A stretch of DNA of 64,000 bases from contig JAJEKV010000080.1 in assembly GCA_021234155.1 (NCBI GenBank), positions 3,935,948 to 3,999,947 of the forward strand, read 5' to 3'. The notes under the pieces were generated by a model. It was not told the DNA's origin. It saw nothing but the letters and a program-made list of their open reading frames with translations, and did no database searches. The position numbers were made by a program, and so were the translations under genes. The first letter of the stretch is position 1, and each line of letters starts with the position of its first letter. The stretch comes from Isoetes taiwanensis. Lineage: Eukaryota > Streptophyta > Lycopodiopsida > Isoetales > Isoetaceae. This document shows positions 21,001-33,842 of this stretch, in pieces.

Positions 21001-22196
21001 TACTTTAGTTGCAGACATAGTTGCCTGAAAAACATCTTGAATGATTGCCATGTCCATTGCAGTAGCAAAATTCACAGATGCTTGCTTCTTATGTTGGTTG
21101 AGAAACACATTTTTTAGGGAAACAGATGGATTGGTCTCTTGAATATTGGTTGACGAATTAGGTAATGCAACCAGCCATTCGTATAGGAATTCTACACATC
21201 CCTTTAGTAATGGGTATGTTGTTTCCAGTATTCCCCTTCAAATCTGCAAAATAGTCACACAGTTCTGCATAAGTCTTGAAAAGATAAATGAGAGATTTGA
21301 ATCGACAAAAATGCTCACCTCTTATTATTATTAAGGTTGCCATGTCCTTGAAGACTGACACACGTTCTGGAACTTGCAGATTGACCTGCCTCAATCCAAC
21401 TGGTTCTTTCTCGTTTTTGAAACACCCTCCTTCATCCAGCTCCGCAAAATGTGAGTTGAGTTCTCTATGGCTTTTCAATGAATAAGAAAACTTCAGGAGA
21501 AAAGGGTTTACCAAGGAGAATCTGCCTTTTATATATATTAAAAAGCTTGGCTAAGCTGAACAGAGGAATGGCTTCCAGCTTTCAATATGACAAATCGTCA
21601 ATGGACTCACTAAAACTGAAAATGCCTTGGATACATGTACACTAAGATAATCAGTTACCACCCAACTTAATTGGAAAAGTAGCTGTCTAATAAGTTGAGA
21701 ATATAATCACCATATAATTGCTGCTTAACTATAAATTGTTCAGTTATTGCCCATCTTTCCTAAAAAAAGATACTTTTTGCTAAATGTTGAACAACAATCA
21801 AATATAGAATGAAGGCATACCTGAGTATTGATGGCCATGTTATTGCATTCCAAAGCTTCCATCTTTCTGCTCTATGGCATCAATTTAACTCCTTCGATAG
21901 GAATACCAAAGGAAAAGCGAGATGCCAAAGAAAAGTGAGTACCTCATTGCTAACATCTCTAGCCATCTTAGCTTCTTCTATAGAGGTCGAGCCATAAGCA
22001 ACAATCACGCCAGCATCAAGATGGGTAAAGGAACAGGCTTAAGCTTATTAGAAACAGCTCTGGGAACAACATCCAGAGCTATTGTGTTTCTTCATCAGTT
22101 TTAAGTTTAAGAAGTGGAAATTGCTTAAAACAAATAGCTAGACATTTCTCATCTCCAAGAAAGCCTCCTGTAAGACCTAGAAGCTCCTTCTCACGG
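21001..22196 (-). pseudogene. Exon-like fragments of the unidentified host gene (copy B, second subunit)
   Basis: Second member of the internal duplication. It starts at the same base as the first subunit (TACTT...AGTTGCAGACATAG) and carries a 198-bp extra segment at 21,466-21,663 that copy A and the first subunit lack. With that segment a 118-codon minus-strand frame is open (21,514-21,158), running through SHRELNSHFAELDEGGCFKN and VNLQVPERVSVFKD, so this subunit may preserve the ancestral arrangement. The part encoding QHWKQHTHY in the other copies has a short deletion here. Confidence 0.45.
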
Positions 22197-24409
22197 CGAC
22201 TCATATATTGAAGAATTCGAAGAAGAATAAAAAGTAGACAAATCAAAGCTAGGAGTGGATGCACCGTTTGATGCAATCCGTCTGGCAAGTAGAAAGTGTT
22301 TTTGTATTCAAGCTGTGGCTCTTGTTAGGGTTTCAGGGCCAACAATAGAAAATAACTTGTGGTGATTTTTGGCTCTTTTTAATCAAGTTCGTCCAATATA
22401 AAAGGTCTTGGCGTGGACCATGGTATTAGCAAATCCTGCCCGTCCGAATTAGGGCTGGATGCAAAACGGACACATACTATAACATTATAATATAGGATGT
22501 TAGCTTGCATAATTTAAGGGTAAGTTGAAGCACAAAAAATTAAGAATTTATAGGGTATTTATGACCAATTGAACCTACATGGACTTTCACTTACACCTTT
22601 CAAAAATCATGTAATCGAAGCTAAAAAGCTATAGTATCATTCTATGGGGAAAAATGAATAAGGCTAGTGAGAGATGTATGTTTTATACAATTGGTCTCGT
22701 GGACCATAAATGGTGATCCGTGTTTATATAACTTAAAACCTTAGAAATAACATGTTACTTTAACATGCAACTAGAGATTTCTATTCCCAAGAAAGGTTTG
22801 TATCTGTAGAAAATATAATATACATGAAAGATAACTTACATGTACTATTGTTCTACTTGGATGACAATGCTTTATAGCAGTAACACAGATATGAAGTTTA
22901 TGCTAGTAAGAAATAAGCAGATTTCATGGTATTTTTTTCAACAAGGCCATACAAACTATATAAGAGATCTCTGTATATGTCATTTCTCACATTTTGAACT
23001 ATTTTAAAGGCATATTTGGGGAAATGTAGTGTCTCTTTCTATGAACCAAAGAAGCATGATGAAATGTTATTTATCATAGCTAAACTTCACAACATCCACT
23101 TTAATTCATCAATAAACATCACTAACTTAATCATTGTGGAGTTTTGGACCTATAATTTTGGAGTTGATCCAATTTTTTATGCTCTAATGTGTTAATCTGG
23201 CTGTTGTACATCATGTTTGAATTCTAAAAATTGCATGGTTACACCCTAGTTACACTATATGTAAGTTGATAAGAGTTATGTTCTATGTAGATATAAATAG
23301 AAGGCATCATTTATTACCCACATGGCATTATGGATGGTTGTTATTGAAGCATTTTAACATATACTTTTATCCAGAATTCTGTATAGTAGATTCTTTTAAT
23401 AAATATTGAGGTTAACATGACTTATGGAGACCCCAAAAAATCATGAAACTATAGCTTGTGTAGTTAGCAACTCACGGTCACAAGAATTAAATCAAAACTT
23501 GTTATAATGAGAGAGAGATAATTCTTGAACCTCAAGCAGTTATTTTGACCAAAATAGGGTTTGGCGGCTTCCACCCATGTCAGATGATAGCCAGAAAACA
23601 TGGGAACATAAAACTCAATGTGTTCTATGATAAACAGGCAAATACATCCAACTTTAGCAACATTTAGTTCACTTTATGCTAGAAATATCAAAGAAAGCAG
23701 TCCTGCACTGGTGCAAAAACTTAAAATATTTTAAAAAAATAACATTTTAATCATACGAAGTTTACCTGCTTGCCTCGCCGCTGCTCCTCATAATTTGTTA
23801 TCCCAATTTCAGAATCTCCTCTTTCTTAAATCTTTTTATAAAGGCGAACAGACACATTCTTGGTGTGGATCGAAAAAAAGGAGGGCCTCCTTTTTTCAAG
23901 GAACTTTTTGCCTTTAAATAGCCTTTTCAAAGGACGATTCACAATGCATGGCCAAATTTTGCGATTTTGCAATTCAGTAATTTACAGCTTCTCATAGCTG
24001 AAGCAACTAATTTACGACAGTTCTCATAAGCCGCATGGGGAGGAGTTTGATTCGTAAACTCGTAAGTGAAGTAATGAATGTGAATTTCTTTAGTACTAGT
24101 TGTGCATGGGTACTTTCAACATAAACTTGGGCAGAATTTGGTAGCGATTATTGCTGATACAAAAAAATGTCTATCTTTCACCAGAAAATAATGAAGATAT
24201 AGAAGAGGAAATTATTTTTTGCAAGGAGGAGCCAAACTCAGTATGAAGCCCTCTGTCATACTTTGGAAAGAGAACTTCTGTTGCAAGGGCACCATCAAGT
24301 GGACTCTAATGGCTGAACTTAACATCAAGGCATTAACCAACATTCAATTAAATTGAAATTATGTCTTAATTTTGGGACAAATTTCATATTGCATGTTTTT
24401 AATAGCATA
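22197..24409. other. No supported gene (copy B)
   Basis: Counterpart of 7,691-9,884 in copy A. AT-rich, with no long frame. The counterpart of the candidate Helitron 5' end is at 22,674. The matching 3' end at 6,072 lies outside the duplicated unit, so copy B has no such element end. Confidence 0.6.
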
Positions 24410-24439
24410 CTAGTAATGGTGCCCAACGTTGCTGGGCAT
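24410..24439 (-). mobile_element. Helitron-type 3' end (copy B)
   Basis: Exact counterpart of 9,885-9,914: hairpin, spacer, CTAG, then T on the minus strand. Copied with the segment, not an independent insertion. Confidence 0.6.
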
Positions 24440-26155
24440 AATTTTGGAACGTATAAATATTAGAACCTGTGTATTTCCATATACAGTAACTTCTAGGCCA
24501 TTGGAGTTGTTGTTCATTGTGTGTTGCACCTTTACCTATAGCTACTTTAAAAGTACTTTGCACCTTAAAAAATACTTGGATGCTGTTAATTGCGTTTGCA
24601 CATAAAATATGAAACACGTGCTCATGAGTCTTGCTAATTAAATATGAAACATTACAAAAGATAAAATGTGAACATTGCAAAGGATGAAAGATCAGGTCAA
24701 TGGATTATCTTATCCCATGTGTGCCTATTGTAATATTGTAGGAAACAAAGCTTTATTTTGAACCATTAACAAAGTGTGTTGCAAAACAATAGTAACATAG
24801 AATTTTATCAATCCATTATCCACGTTAAGGAGTAAGAAAGCCATTGTCGCAGTTAACCATTCGATGCTTTTGCTCCCATTAAGGAGTGAGCAAACCATTG
24901 TCCCATGCTTCTATTCCCGTTCATAGTTACCATTGTCCCAAGCCAAAGAGAAAAATAAGTTCATTTTTTTTTCTAACATGGCATAGAAGAATACGGGTGG
25001 AATCTCAACATTAAATCATGTTCTTAGGAGGAATTTCAACATTAAATCATGTTCTCAAAAGACATGGCATAGCAGAATGTTAGTGAAATTTCAACATAAT
25101 CATGTTCTCAAGTTTGAGTGACACACCATCTCATCATAACAGGACACTGCCTTTTACAATATATCTGCATTGTAAAACTCACAATTCTTGGTAATTGATA
25201 TCATAGAGCTACTGCTTTTATCGCAGGGCAAGGATCTAATTAGTTTTAAAGAATTTGTGGTAGCACGGTAAATGGGTTAAGTAGACATGGAATTTCCTTC
25301 TTCATTATTGGGATAAGAAAGAGAGGCATGTTATATAGAAAAATCAAGCAAGTAAATAGAATGCCTTGAAGATACCAATCTGCCATATTCATCTGCTTCT
25401 TATATGTTTTATTTCTTCATGCCCACCAAATTTAAGCACCCCATCTCCAAAGTTCGTGTTGCAGCATTTTGTGAGCACCTTAGACCTTTTATTTTTCATA
25501 TCCACAACCTAAACAGCCTCAAAATCTCTGAAGTAGAATTGCTTGGAAGGAACTGCAAGGACTGAAGATATCAGACGCCCACTATGAGAACTGTACCATC
25601 TTTTCATATTAATGAGACTGCCTTATCGCATTAAAGTCGTAGATGTTTCTGCAATTCCTTAGTCAACTCCTCATTTCTTATATTGAACTGCATGATGTCT
25701 AAGCGAAAGTTCATATACGACTATGGGATAGAGGTGGTGTATGCCACTCAAAGTGATTTTGAACCTGCAAGAAAAACGAATTAGGATTTAAAACATGTCA
25801 TCATCTAAGAGAATTTATGCCTATTTCTGGAATTGAAAATTTTTCTGAATGGCTAGCATGACTTGCCCTTTGTTCTGCAGAATGTATACAGGCAGTTTGT
25901 TGCCCTTATGAAAATTAATGTGAAGGAAGATGCAAAGAAGAGAACTTACTTGTAGCAGACCTTCATGCGATGCATGGTACGTTGATCTGTGATAGGCTAC
26001 ATAGTAGACTTCGAATCAAAAGCATCTTGTTCTCTCAAGAAAAGAGCAAAATTCTGCAATTCATGACATCATTAAAGGATAAGATATAATAATCAGATGG
26101 AATTACTGCAAGAAATTGTTTGAACTTTAGTTTATGGACAACAAATCTTAACAAA
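24440..26155. other. Non-coding stretch with short repeats (copy B)
   Basis: Counterpart of 9,915-11,628. The same three degenerate TCAACATTAAATCATG units lie at about 25,000-25,110. Around 25,440-25,630 it differs from copy A at many closely spaced sites, mostly where one copy has CTG or CAG and the other CG or GG. Confidence 0.5.
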
Positions 26156-27812
26156 CTACCAACATATATAAGATTTCTGGAATGATCTAAGGTGAAATAC
26201 CTGGATTTTATTGTTGTTTCTGCACATAATCTCTGCAAAAGAAAAACACAGCTCGGTTCGCCATCTTGCCAAGCATAGGCAAATCCAAAATGTAGAAATT
26301 ATCTCCACATTGTCTGTTAGGAACAAAAGGAGAGAAGATGAGCACTTTTCTTCAAGCACCCCCAATGATATCATAGCCTTCTTTCTTACATCATGAGGTA
26401 TTGTAATCCTCAAATTTCTACCTTGAACAATTTTTGGAGTCCATGAGTATAGTACACTTTCAAAGTCTAGCCAAAGATCATGATCACTAGGATTTCTCCT
26501 CCATTTCTTTGTCCAACAATCTAAGTATCTTTCTTTATCTGACACATTGGTCAACTAATGCACTGGACACCACCATTCCATCCGCACATGGTTGAAGTTA
26601 ATATTACCTTCTTCCTGCAAAGAGATGGCGTATCCCAACCATGCTGGATAGGTCTCTAAATCTGCTAGCTTTACTACTACAAATTGGTGGCACTCCAAGT
26701 CAGTGGAAGGTTCGTAAGCTTCCATGCCTAGAAATTTTGGCCTATTGTTCTTAAGACCAATATAGTATTTGTCAGAAGGAGGAACATACCGCTTATGAAT
26801 GCTACTAACAGTGTCAAACATCCTCAATACATGTTAGGGTCTTCCACCTATTTTTGGCCAACCACCCTTTTCAATTCTTCTGAGGATGTGTCTACCTCCC
26901 CCAACAAATTAATCACCTTCTTCTAGTAAGTTACCAATGCACGATTGGTGTCATCGGGGTTGGTTTGCCAATGCTTTATATAGTTCGGATTCCTTCCTTT
27001 GTCAATCTCAATTGCTTCACTCCTTTAGTAGGTTTTAGAGCTTTTGGTTGACTTAGAGGTATCATAGGCTTGCTATTCTCATCTCTACGCCATATTTCCT
27101 CCCCTCCTCTCCACCCCTCCTCTGAAGGTCTCATCCATTGAAAGATTGAAATCCCATTTCTCACCAAAAAAGTGAATTGAAGAGGCCTAGAATGACCTTA
27201 AAAATCCAATGCATAACCATCCACAGAACTCTTCCAATGAGGCACTTCTTCTTAGAGGAGTGCATTCATGCATGATTTTCATTAGCCTAGGAAAGTTGGC
27301 CACTGTTTGTTGCTTTAGTATACAACTATACTTGCCAAATAATGCGTCCACATCCTCATGGGTATGCCCAGGGGCATAAAACCCCAAATTAACTCTTTCA
27401 AATATGCCCACAGCTGTTAAGTAGGATAGGAACGAAAACATCCACCTATTCTTATTTTGGCGAGCACAATTATCAAGTTGCAAAAGGAACCTTCTAGGTA
27501 GATCTTGAGCTCTAGCATGTAAAGTTGAAACTCCAACATGTTCACTAGACCCATGCTTCCTAAACCTTGCCTTGCTAAACTTCTCATATTATTAGGGTTT
27601 CTATCTAACAATGCACTATATAGTGCATGGCTAACTGTAGGGTCCTGGAGGTAACCATTATAACCATTTTCAAAGTTTCTCAAACACCTCATGATACTCA
27701 CAATATAAAAATTTGGACCATCACTCCACAACTCAAAACTGAAATTCCATCCGAGCCCTCGGATCGAGATTCTAAAGGGGGCGAGTATGCATGTCTCGCA
27801 TGCGCATTGCAT
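26156..27812 (-). pseudogene. DUF7869-like transposon-associated gene, broken (copy B)
   Basis: Same blocks and the same in-frame TAG and frame changes as copy A, so the damage predates the duplication. The hallmark region (QLDNCARQNKNRW ... GHTHEDVDALFGKYS) is at about 27,530-27,330. Differences from copy A are few: MPG becomes APG before HTHED, and about 15 bases are added near 26,930. It lies downstream of, and on the same strand as, the transposase-like gene. Confidence 0.6.
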
Positions 27813-27930
27813 GCCTTCTCTGGTTGGGAGATCGCTATATTAGGCGAGGTTCTTCATCAACGTCTCATCGACGCTTCCTCTTTTTTCTCAGCAGTACCTT
27901 ATTCTCTATTCTTTGAAATCCACCCTCCTC

Positions 27931-28391
27931 CCCTTAATTGTTTAATGTATTTGTCGCCTCGCACGCATGACCAGCCCCTCTATTTGAAGAGGTTTTTGTT
28001 TTGTTGTCGCGTGGCACGCTGCGGATCAGCCCCTCCACTTTAGGAGGTTTGTTTTGTCACATTTGTTCTAGTGTTGGTGATGTGCAGGTACAAGTTGGCA
28101 AGCGGCAGCAGCTTCGACTTCTCCATTCGTGGGTTCTTTGGGAGCGAATTCTCAGCCTTACATTTGTCCAACCCCCTTGTCGAATGCTTATCACTAGGGT
28201 TTTTCCTCTAAAAACCCGAAGGGCGGGGTTTTTTAATCCCGATGATAAGCTTTTGGCAGGTACACAAACCAAACATCTATTAGCATTGTATTTCATAGGG
28301 TCCAAGTTGTATAATTGGACATTCCCTTTATTTTTTTCGTGGGTAGTTCGCATGTGTGCGGCTATCCACTATCCACCATTGTAGATAATCC
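27931..28391 (+). mobile_element. Older GC-richer insert, possible LINE 3' remnant (copy B)
   Basis: Counterpart of 13,390-13,850 with the two 52-bp tandem units and the AAAACCC...GGGCGGGGTTTTTT hairpin. It differs from copy A at several CG/CTG sites (for example GCACGCTGCGGATCAG against GCACGCGTGATCAG). Confidence 0.4.
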
Positions 28392-28725
28392 GAGATGAAT
28401 GAGAAGCCGAGGTTTTTGTCGCTTTCATGTGAGCCCCATTCTAGAATGCCCATAGTAGGTTTGAGACTGCCCATGCAACATTGCCCCGGTCATTGAGATC
28501 TGCAAAGGGTATGATCTTCCACATGACTTTGGTATGTACTTGAATTGTGGAAGACACTTCTTCAAAATTGAAACAACAAATTGCAAACTTTGTGAAATGA
28601 AGAATACAAAGACTGTTAAAAACTCTTCAAATAAGTATAGTGCAAACAAAGCAACTTAAGCCATTCTGCATGTTAGAAATTACAATATGTGAGCTTCCTG
28701 CAAATAATAACCAAAGAAGTTATTG

Positions 28726-30657
28726 TTATAAAGTAAAAGAAAATAATAAACGGCACAAAAGATCATGTAAACTCTCACTTCCAAATTTGTAAATAGCTCC
28801 TAAGAAGTTTAATTTGCCACAATATACTTTTATCCAATTATAACTCTTCAGCTCCTCCACTGTCATTGTGTTTTCCTCATTGTGAACTTTGGACTTCTCC
28901 CATAACTCCCTTTTGCAGTTTAGAGAAGCCTCTCTCAATGCATTGTTCAAACATGGGTTTGGCTCTCTTCTCCGATATTCCTTTCATGCCTAGCTAATAA
29001 CTTTTATAAAACCATATTCCAAGCTGACTGATTGGCTTCGATATCAAAGACGATCCTCCTCTTTGAGTAGCTTGATGAAAAGCCATCTTTGCTTGTTTGT
29101 GAGATTTTTCTATGCCTTGTTTATTCCACACTGCAAGGCTACCATATTCCTTTGCGAACCAAGGCCCATGGGCGTATAACATGTGAATGTAATGGGTTAC
29201 GTCACTCTCACCTCGTGCACTAATATATGCTTTTGCAAACCTTGAGACAAGTAATATAAATTTCTCTGTCTTTGTCAATATACGCATGTTTCTCTAACAG
29301 AACATTAAGATTGGAAAATGAATGGCATGCATCTAGTTTTCTCACAATGGTGCTATCTCTTTCTGCTTCCACTAATCTTTTGCCAAATTCAAATGTGCAT
29401 TTTCTTTTGAGATCCATGTCCTTTTAGAAATGTCTAGCCTTATCACTACCTAATGAAACTTTGGATGGTACTGAGCTCGTATCTGAACGTTTTAGGTCCT
29501 TTTCAAGTTCTACACAGCCGCCATGGAGTCCAGTGTTTGATAATACTTCCTCAACCCTAGCAATTCCTTCTTTCCTTGTTTTTTGGCCTTTGATATTCCA
29601 AACAAACATGCAACTATTATGTATCATTTTTTCAATAACTCTTACCATCGCATGCAAAGTGCACACATGCACTCTTTGCAAAGGAATTGACAGGATAGGA
29701 TCAAAGGCTTTGTCAATCAAATGATTATCTGGACTTGCATCTTGATTAACTTTTACCTTTTCTTTGCTCTTTCATCATACACATACAATAGATGCAATTT
29801 TTAGTTGTTTGAGTAGGTGAACTAACTATGTTATACATAGCTTTTTGTGGTTTTCAAGTCACAAGACAAATGAAATCTAATCTTGAAGGACCCATGACCA
29901 TCCACATGCAATGTTCCCCTAATCTATACAAGCTAATAATTCTTGGAAGTTCAAGCTGGTCAAATATCCACTTTAAAATTGCAAATGTTTCTTTATGAAC
30001 TTGGAACATGCCAAGCCACCACGTGTGATCTTCCTATTATACTGAAAATCATTCAGGATCTCTTTTAGATGGTGGCCATTGCAATTGCATTTGATAACTT
30101 GATCCCAAAACAAAGTTCCTAAGAACGATGGAGACTCGTTCAAATTTTGATTTACTAGTTAGCTCCTTCTCATCCAATTTTATTCAAACTTCCAACTGTT
30201 GTACCAACGAAGACTACATATTATAAAAGGCAACTATAACTTTTAAGACGCTTTCCAAATCAAACCAAACATTGTTTTTCTCATTCAATCCCATTGTTTC
30301 ACCTTTGTTATTTTTTGATCTAATTGCAAGCAATGGAGGTCCAAATTAGATTGAATGCATACCACCAAGTACCTCGTCAACCCTTGCATGCCTCTTCCTC
30401 CTGCTAGTTTTAATCATATATGGACGAGGTATAATGACCTTCTTGGTGCCAAGTGTTCTCAATGCAGCTTGAAAGGGTCTGAAAAGGCTCCTATAACCTT
30501 GTCTACTTAAACGGGGAGAATCACAAGTCACTTGTACTTCATCTGCATCCATGTTTAAAGCAATCACCTTTATGACCACGTCTAAAATATCTTTCTTCAA
30601 TGTTGCATTGCATGGCGCATTTACCAAGTCAAAAATTTCATCTCTAACCATGTTCAC
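28726..30657 (-). pseudogene. Transposase-like gene, broken but without the LINE (copy B)
   Basis: Uninterrupted version of the copy A gene. The block at 29,720-29,424 is a continuous 98-codon frame running from DPILSIPLQRVHVCTLHAMV through EEVLSNTGLHGGCVELEKDL, which is split in copy A. The N-terminal block (30,657-30,346) is also open here (103 codons, with CDSPRLSRQGYRSLFRPFQA and a basic stretch) while copy A has a frameshift in an A-run. Remaining frame changes near 30,080, 29,280 and 28,960 still prevent one long product. The family is not certain. The position of catalytic acids cannot be assigned by eye. Confidence 0.5.
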
Positions 30658-30702
30658 AGGAAAGTTTCCAACATTCTTTCTTACAATTCCACTCTTTTTG
30701 GG

Positions 30703-30958
30703 TTGCCCCTAGGGGGGCAAACCCTCGTTTATGTGGGTATGTGGGCATATCCAGGTATATGCCAGCATATGCCTAGCATATGCTGGTGACTGCTCCAAAC
30801 TGGCTGCTGCCTGTAAACTCTCGGTCATCCAGCCCCGTTCCTTCGCAGCCAACTCTCACCCCGGATGCCTTATGTTCCGATTCAGGTTTATCCTATCTCA
30901 AGGTGGAAGGCCTCTGCTCTGATAAGCTATTCTAAAAAAGCAGAGGCTATTTTTTTTT
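30703..30958 (+). mobile_element. Small element bounded by hairpins, T-run end (copy B)
   Basis: Counterpart of 16,798-17,052 with the same opening palindrome and the same 9-bp closing stem (30,910-30,918 with 30,939-30,947) before a T-run. The interior between about 30,780 and 30,880 differs strongly from copy A while flanking DNA is nearly identical. Confidence 0.35.
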
Positions 30959-31380
30959 ACACATGCGCTCAAATCTGAGGTTGCGGTTCATGGCTCCCTG
31001 CTTATATGAACGATTTCTATTAAGGTGCAATAGGCGAGCTTGCATTCAACGGAGCATGACAACTATTTGATGGAGGTTTGACTTCTTATAATTGCTTTCT
31101 TTATTTTTCTTTGCCATTGCCCCGTACAAACTTGGAATTTATTCAGATATGTAACAGAATGGTGCAGTTAGGTTTCTTATACCTATTGTATGAAATTTTG
31201 TACCAGCTCATTCTGTTTAAGGTAGATAGTTTTTCAGCTTTTTCTGCTTGTATCTAGTAAAACATTGCATAATACGGCTAGACTTAAGGTCATGACTTCA
31301 CCAAAGAAGCAGAGACCAACGGAGCAGGAAGACTGTGGTAGTTCAGAGGAATATGGTGCTTTGGGGCTCTAGATACCTTT

Positions 31381-32790
31381 TTGTACCATTATTTTCTATC
31401 CCCTTTTCACTCTGAACCAGGTCAGTATGCTAATAGTATTATAAGTTTTATACCGCTTATCTCCAAGAATGGGAATATGAGTTGCAAGATTGAGAATATG
31501 TCTCGATCGGACCCAAAGGTGGTGCTATGGCTGCCGGACTTGAAGCCCCGCAAGATTGAGCTTGGTAAGCCTCATTGCAAATTCAAAACCTTCATTAAAA
31601 GCATTTTCTTTCTCTCTAGCAATAGTATGTGTGTTTTGCTTTTTTTTGTAGTTCTTTTCCAAAGTTCCTTTTCCATCTCAAATTGATCATGTTCTCCCTA
31701 TAAATGCTTAGAGTCAACCCTTGGACTTGTGTTTCCCACCATATACGTGTTTGAAAGACCGCAACACCGTAGGGGTTAGGCACTCTGCTTTTGGCCCAAA
31801 GTGGGCTTGTAATGCATCTAAATCGAGAATACGTGCATTGATGATTTTGCTTTTAGAAGTCGAAGATATCCCTCTGGATGTCTTTACACTTTGTTGGTAC
31901 TATTAGATACGCAAATCATATGGGTCTGAGAGTGGAAAATGGTGTTGCCTTGCAAAAGCTAACTTCCTTTCTTTTCCCAAATCCTTAAGAAGTGAGATAT
32001 GGCAGCAAGCTAGCAAATTTGAGGAACGAAAGACCTCAATATGTAGACGTCTATAATAAACAATGGAGTTATTTCGATCTCTAGTTGGATCGTCTTCAAC
32101 ACCATTTTTCAGTATGAACAGTATGGAAACTTCTTGAACAGGATCCCATTTGGCATATGTCAAAGGCTATCTTCTACAACCAGCAGATGCATAGAAATTA
32201 CTGGAGCTATTTCTCCCAAGGTAAAAAGATTTTTGGTTGCCTTCACTACATTAGCTCATTATTCGTTTTTCCTTCTCTCTTTTACTTTCACTGTCTATTT
32301 TATTTACAAACGGCATTAATGATTTAGCAGGCAAACTTAATCAACGGGAGCTTGCATTGCTATTCTGTTATTTGCAAGTTCATGGTTCGAAATGATTGTC
32401 CTTTGCAGTTCAGAAAGGCCTGATACCCATCTCACTTGTTTTACATAAAAAAAAATAGGGTTCTTCCTACTTCTAGAAGGATGATGTTTATAGCCAGGAA
32501 TTTCTTTGCTTATCTCAAACAATAATAGTGCAGTTCTAAGAAATATATGGAGGCAAATCTTTTTTCCAACACACTTCTTGGCTTTGAGGTGTGTATTTGT
32601 TTTGTTGTGCATCAGTTGGGCCTCAAAAATAATTGTGTTATAAGGATCCGTGTCAAGGTTTGACAAAGTTAAGCCTTTATGATCTCAATAGAAGGCAAAA
32701 CAACAGAGATTGCTTGGTTTGGGCATTCATGCAACATGGAGTTCTGGCATGATTTCTGCAGGTCGCACATGACCTTTCTTACATTATCTG
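31381..32790 (+). pseudogene. Plus-strand exon-like debris of an unidentified gene (copy B)
   Basis: Counterpart of 17,440-18,900. Two blocks are better preserved here: 31,381-31,686 (101 codons including ENMSRSDPKVVLWLPDLKPR and ELGKPHCKFKTFIKS) and 31,721-31,906 (61 codons including HSAFGPKWACNASKSRIRAL and EVEDIPLDVFTLCWYY). The block near 32,690-32,760 is frameshifted relative to copy A. No domain recognised. I keep it because two nearby copies give similar peptides on the same strand. Confidence 0.3.
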
Positions 32791-33221
32791 CATTGCGCTT
32801 ACGGCCTTCTATCTAGCAATTTGTTTTAAAATCTAACTTAGTATGTACAGATCTACATAGATAGGCTGTGATTTCTGTATTCCATCATAGTAATTATGCC
32901 AGCTGAGATCTTAAATAAGGGGCCTTGCCTTGGGCAATTAGTGGTTAGTTTGTCCAAGTCATCATTAAATGTCCTATCTATTATGATGTACAAGCTTTCT
33001 AACCAGTGAACTAAGCAACTGCGTAGAACTTAATTTGCCAAAGGCAACACCAGAAACGAGACGGAAATATTCACTTGGTATTTACTTGGTCTTTATGTGT
33101 CGGTGCCACTGTAGCTCTAGAGATCCTATTCAGATATATCATGGCTGGCATTGCATGCATTTGGTTTCTGCCTCCACAGAAATTCAAGTACATCTTTCGA
33201 TGTTGCTTGTTTGATAATCAG

Positions 33222-33647
33222 CTCTGGGACCCCATTGCTCTAGAGCAGGTCAAAATGGCCCATTACAAGGAGCACATCAACCCCGTGTTAGCCCGGGGCC
33301 CACAGCTCTACCTGCGTTCCCAGCTGCCCCTGAAAAAGCGCAGACTCATTGCCTCCATTCGCACAGGTGCCCACCATCTTCGCATCGAGACGGGCAGGTG
33401 GATTGGGGAGCCCCGCCAGGACAGGCTCTGTCAGTGCTGTCAAACGGGTGCCATTGAGGATGAGTCTCACACTTTCCAGAGTTGCCCAGTGTTCAGTCAG
33501 ATCCGGGCCAGATACACTCCCTTAGTACGGCCGGACGTGCCCTTGCATTTGCTGATGAACACACTGTCAGTACGGGCCCTGGGGTCATACATCCAGGAGG
33601 TACTGGACCTGCGAGGTCACATTTGCCCCCGCCTGGCTGTCCGCTGA
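33222..33647 (+). CDS. LINE ORF2 C-terminal fragment with CCHC zinc-binding motif
   Basis: The last 141 codons of a non-LTR retrotransposon reverse transcriptase, open to a TGA stop. It reads LWDPIALEQVKMAHYKEHIN, then KKRRLIASIRTGAHHLRIET, then DRLCQCCQTGAIEDESHTFQ and SCPVF. Cys-x2-Cys...His...Cys (codons at about 33,429, 33,438, 33,468 and 33,483) is the C-terminal zinc-binding motif typical of LINE ORF2. The upstream RT catalytic domain is missing, so it is inactive. The open frame extends upstream to 33,075 through 49 codons of copy B host sequence, an accidental fusion and not a real start. This LINE family is different from the poly(A)-tailed LINE at 681-2,255. Confidence 0.85.
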   Translation, partial: LWDPIALEQVKMAHYKEHINPVLARGPQLYLRSQLPLKKRRLIASIRTGAHHLRIETGRWIGEPRQDRLCQCCQTGAIEDESHTFQSCPVFSQIRARYTPLVRPDVPLHLLMNTLSVRALGSYIQEVLDLRGHICPRLAVR

Positions 33648-33828
33648 CTAGGCACTACGGGGGTGGTGCATGACTGTATATATTGGGATGTTTCTGCATT
33701 TTATATGATTAGCACAGTTTGTCAGCAGGCTGATTGCTGCCACGGTTTTTCCCTCGAAAACCCTTCGGGGCGGGGGTTTTTTTATCCGGGCAGTAATCCG
33801 CTTGCTCCGTTTTTGTATTGGGTCCCAT

Positions 33829-33842
33829 AGACCGATTGGTCT
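33829..33842 (+). other. 3' stem-loop of the (TTCC)n LINE (copy B insert)
   Basis: AGACC-GATT-GGTCT, the counterpart of 15,609-15,622 with an unchanged loop and compensated stem differences. It is followed by CCGTGGACGATAAAAG and the TTCC tail. Confidence 0.6.

Noticed and set aside
33075-33221. N-terminal extension of the LINE open frame
   Set aside because: These 49 codons are local copy B sequence (also in copy A without the LINE), fused by chance.
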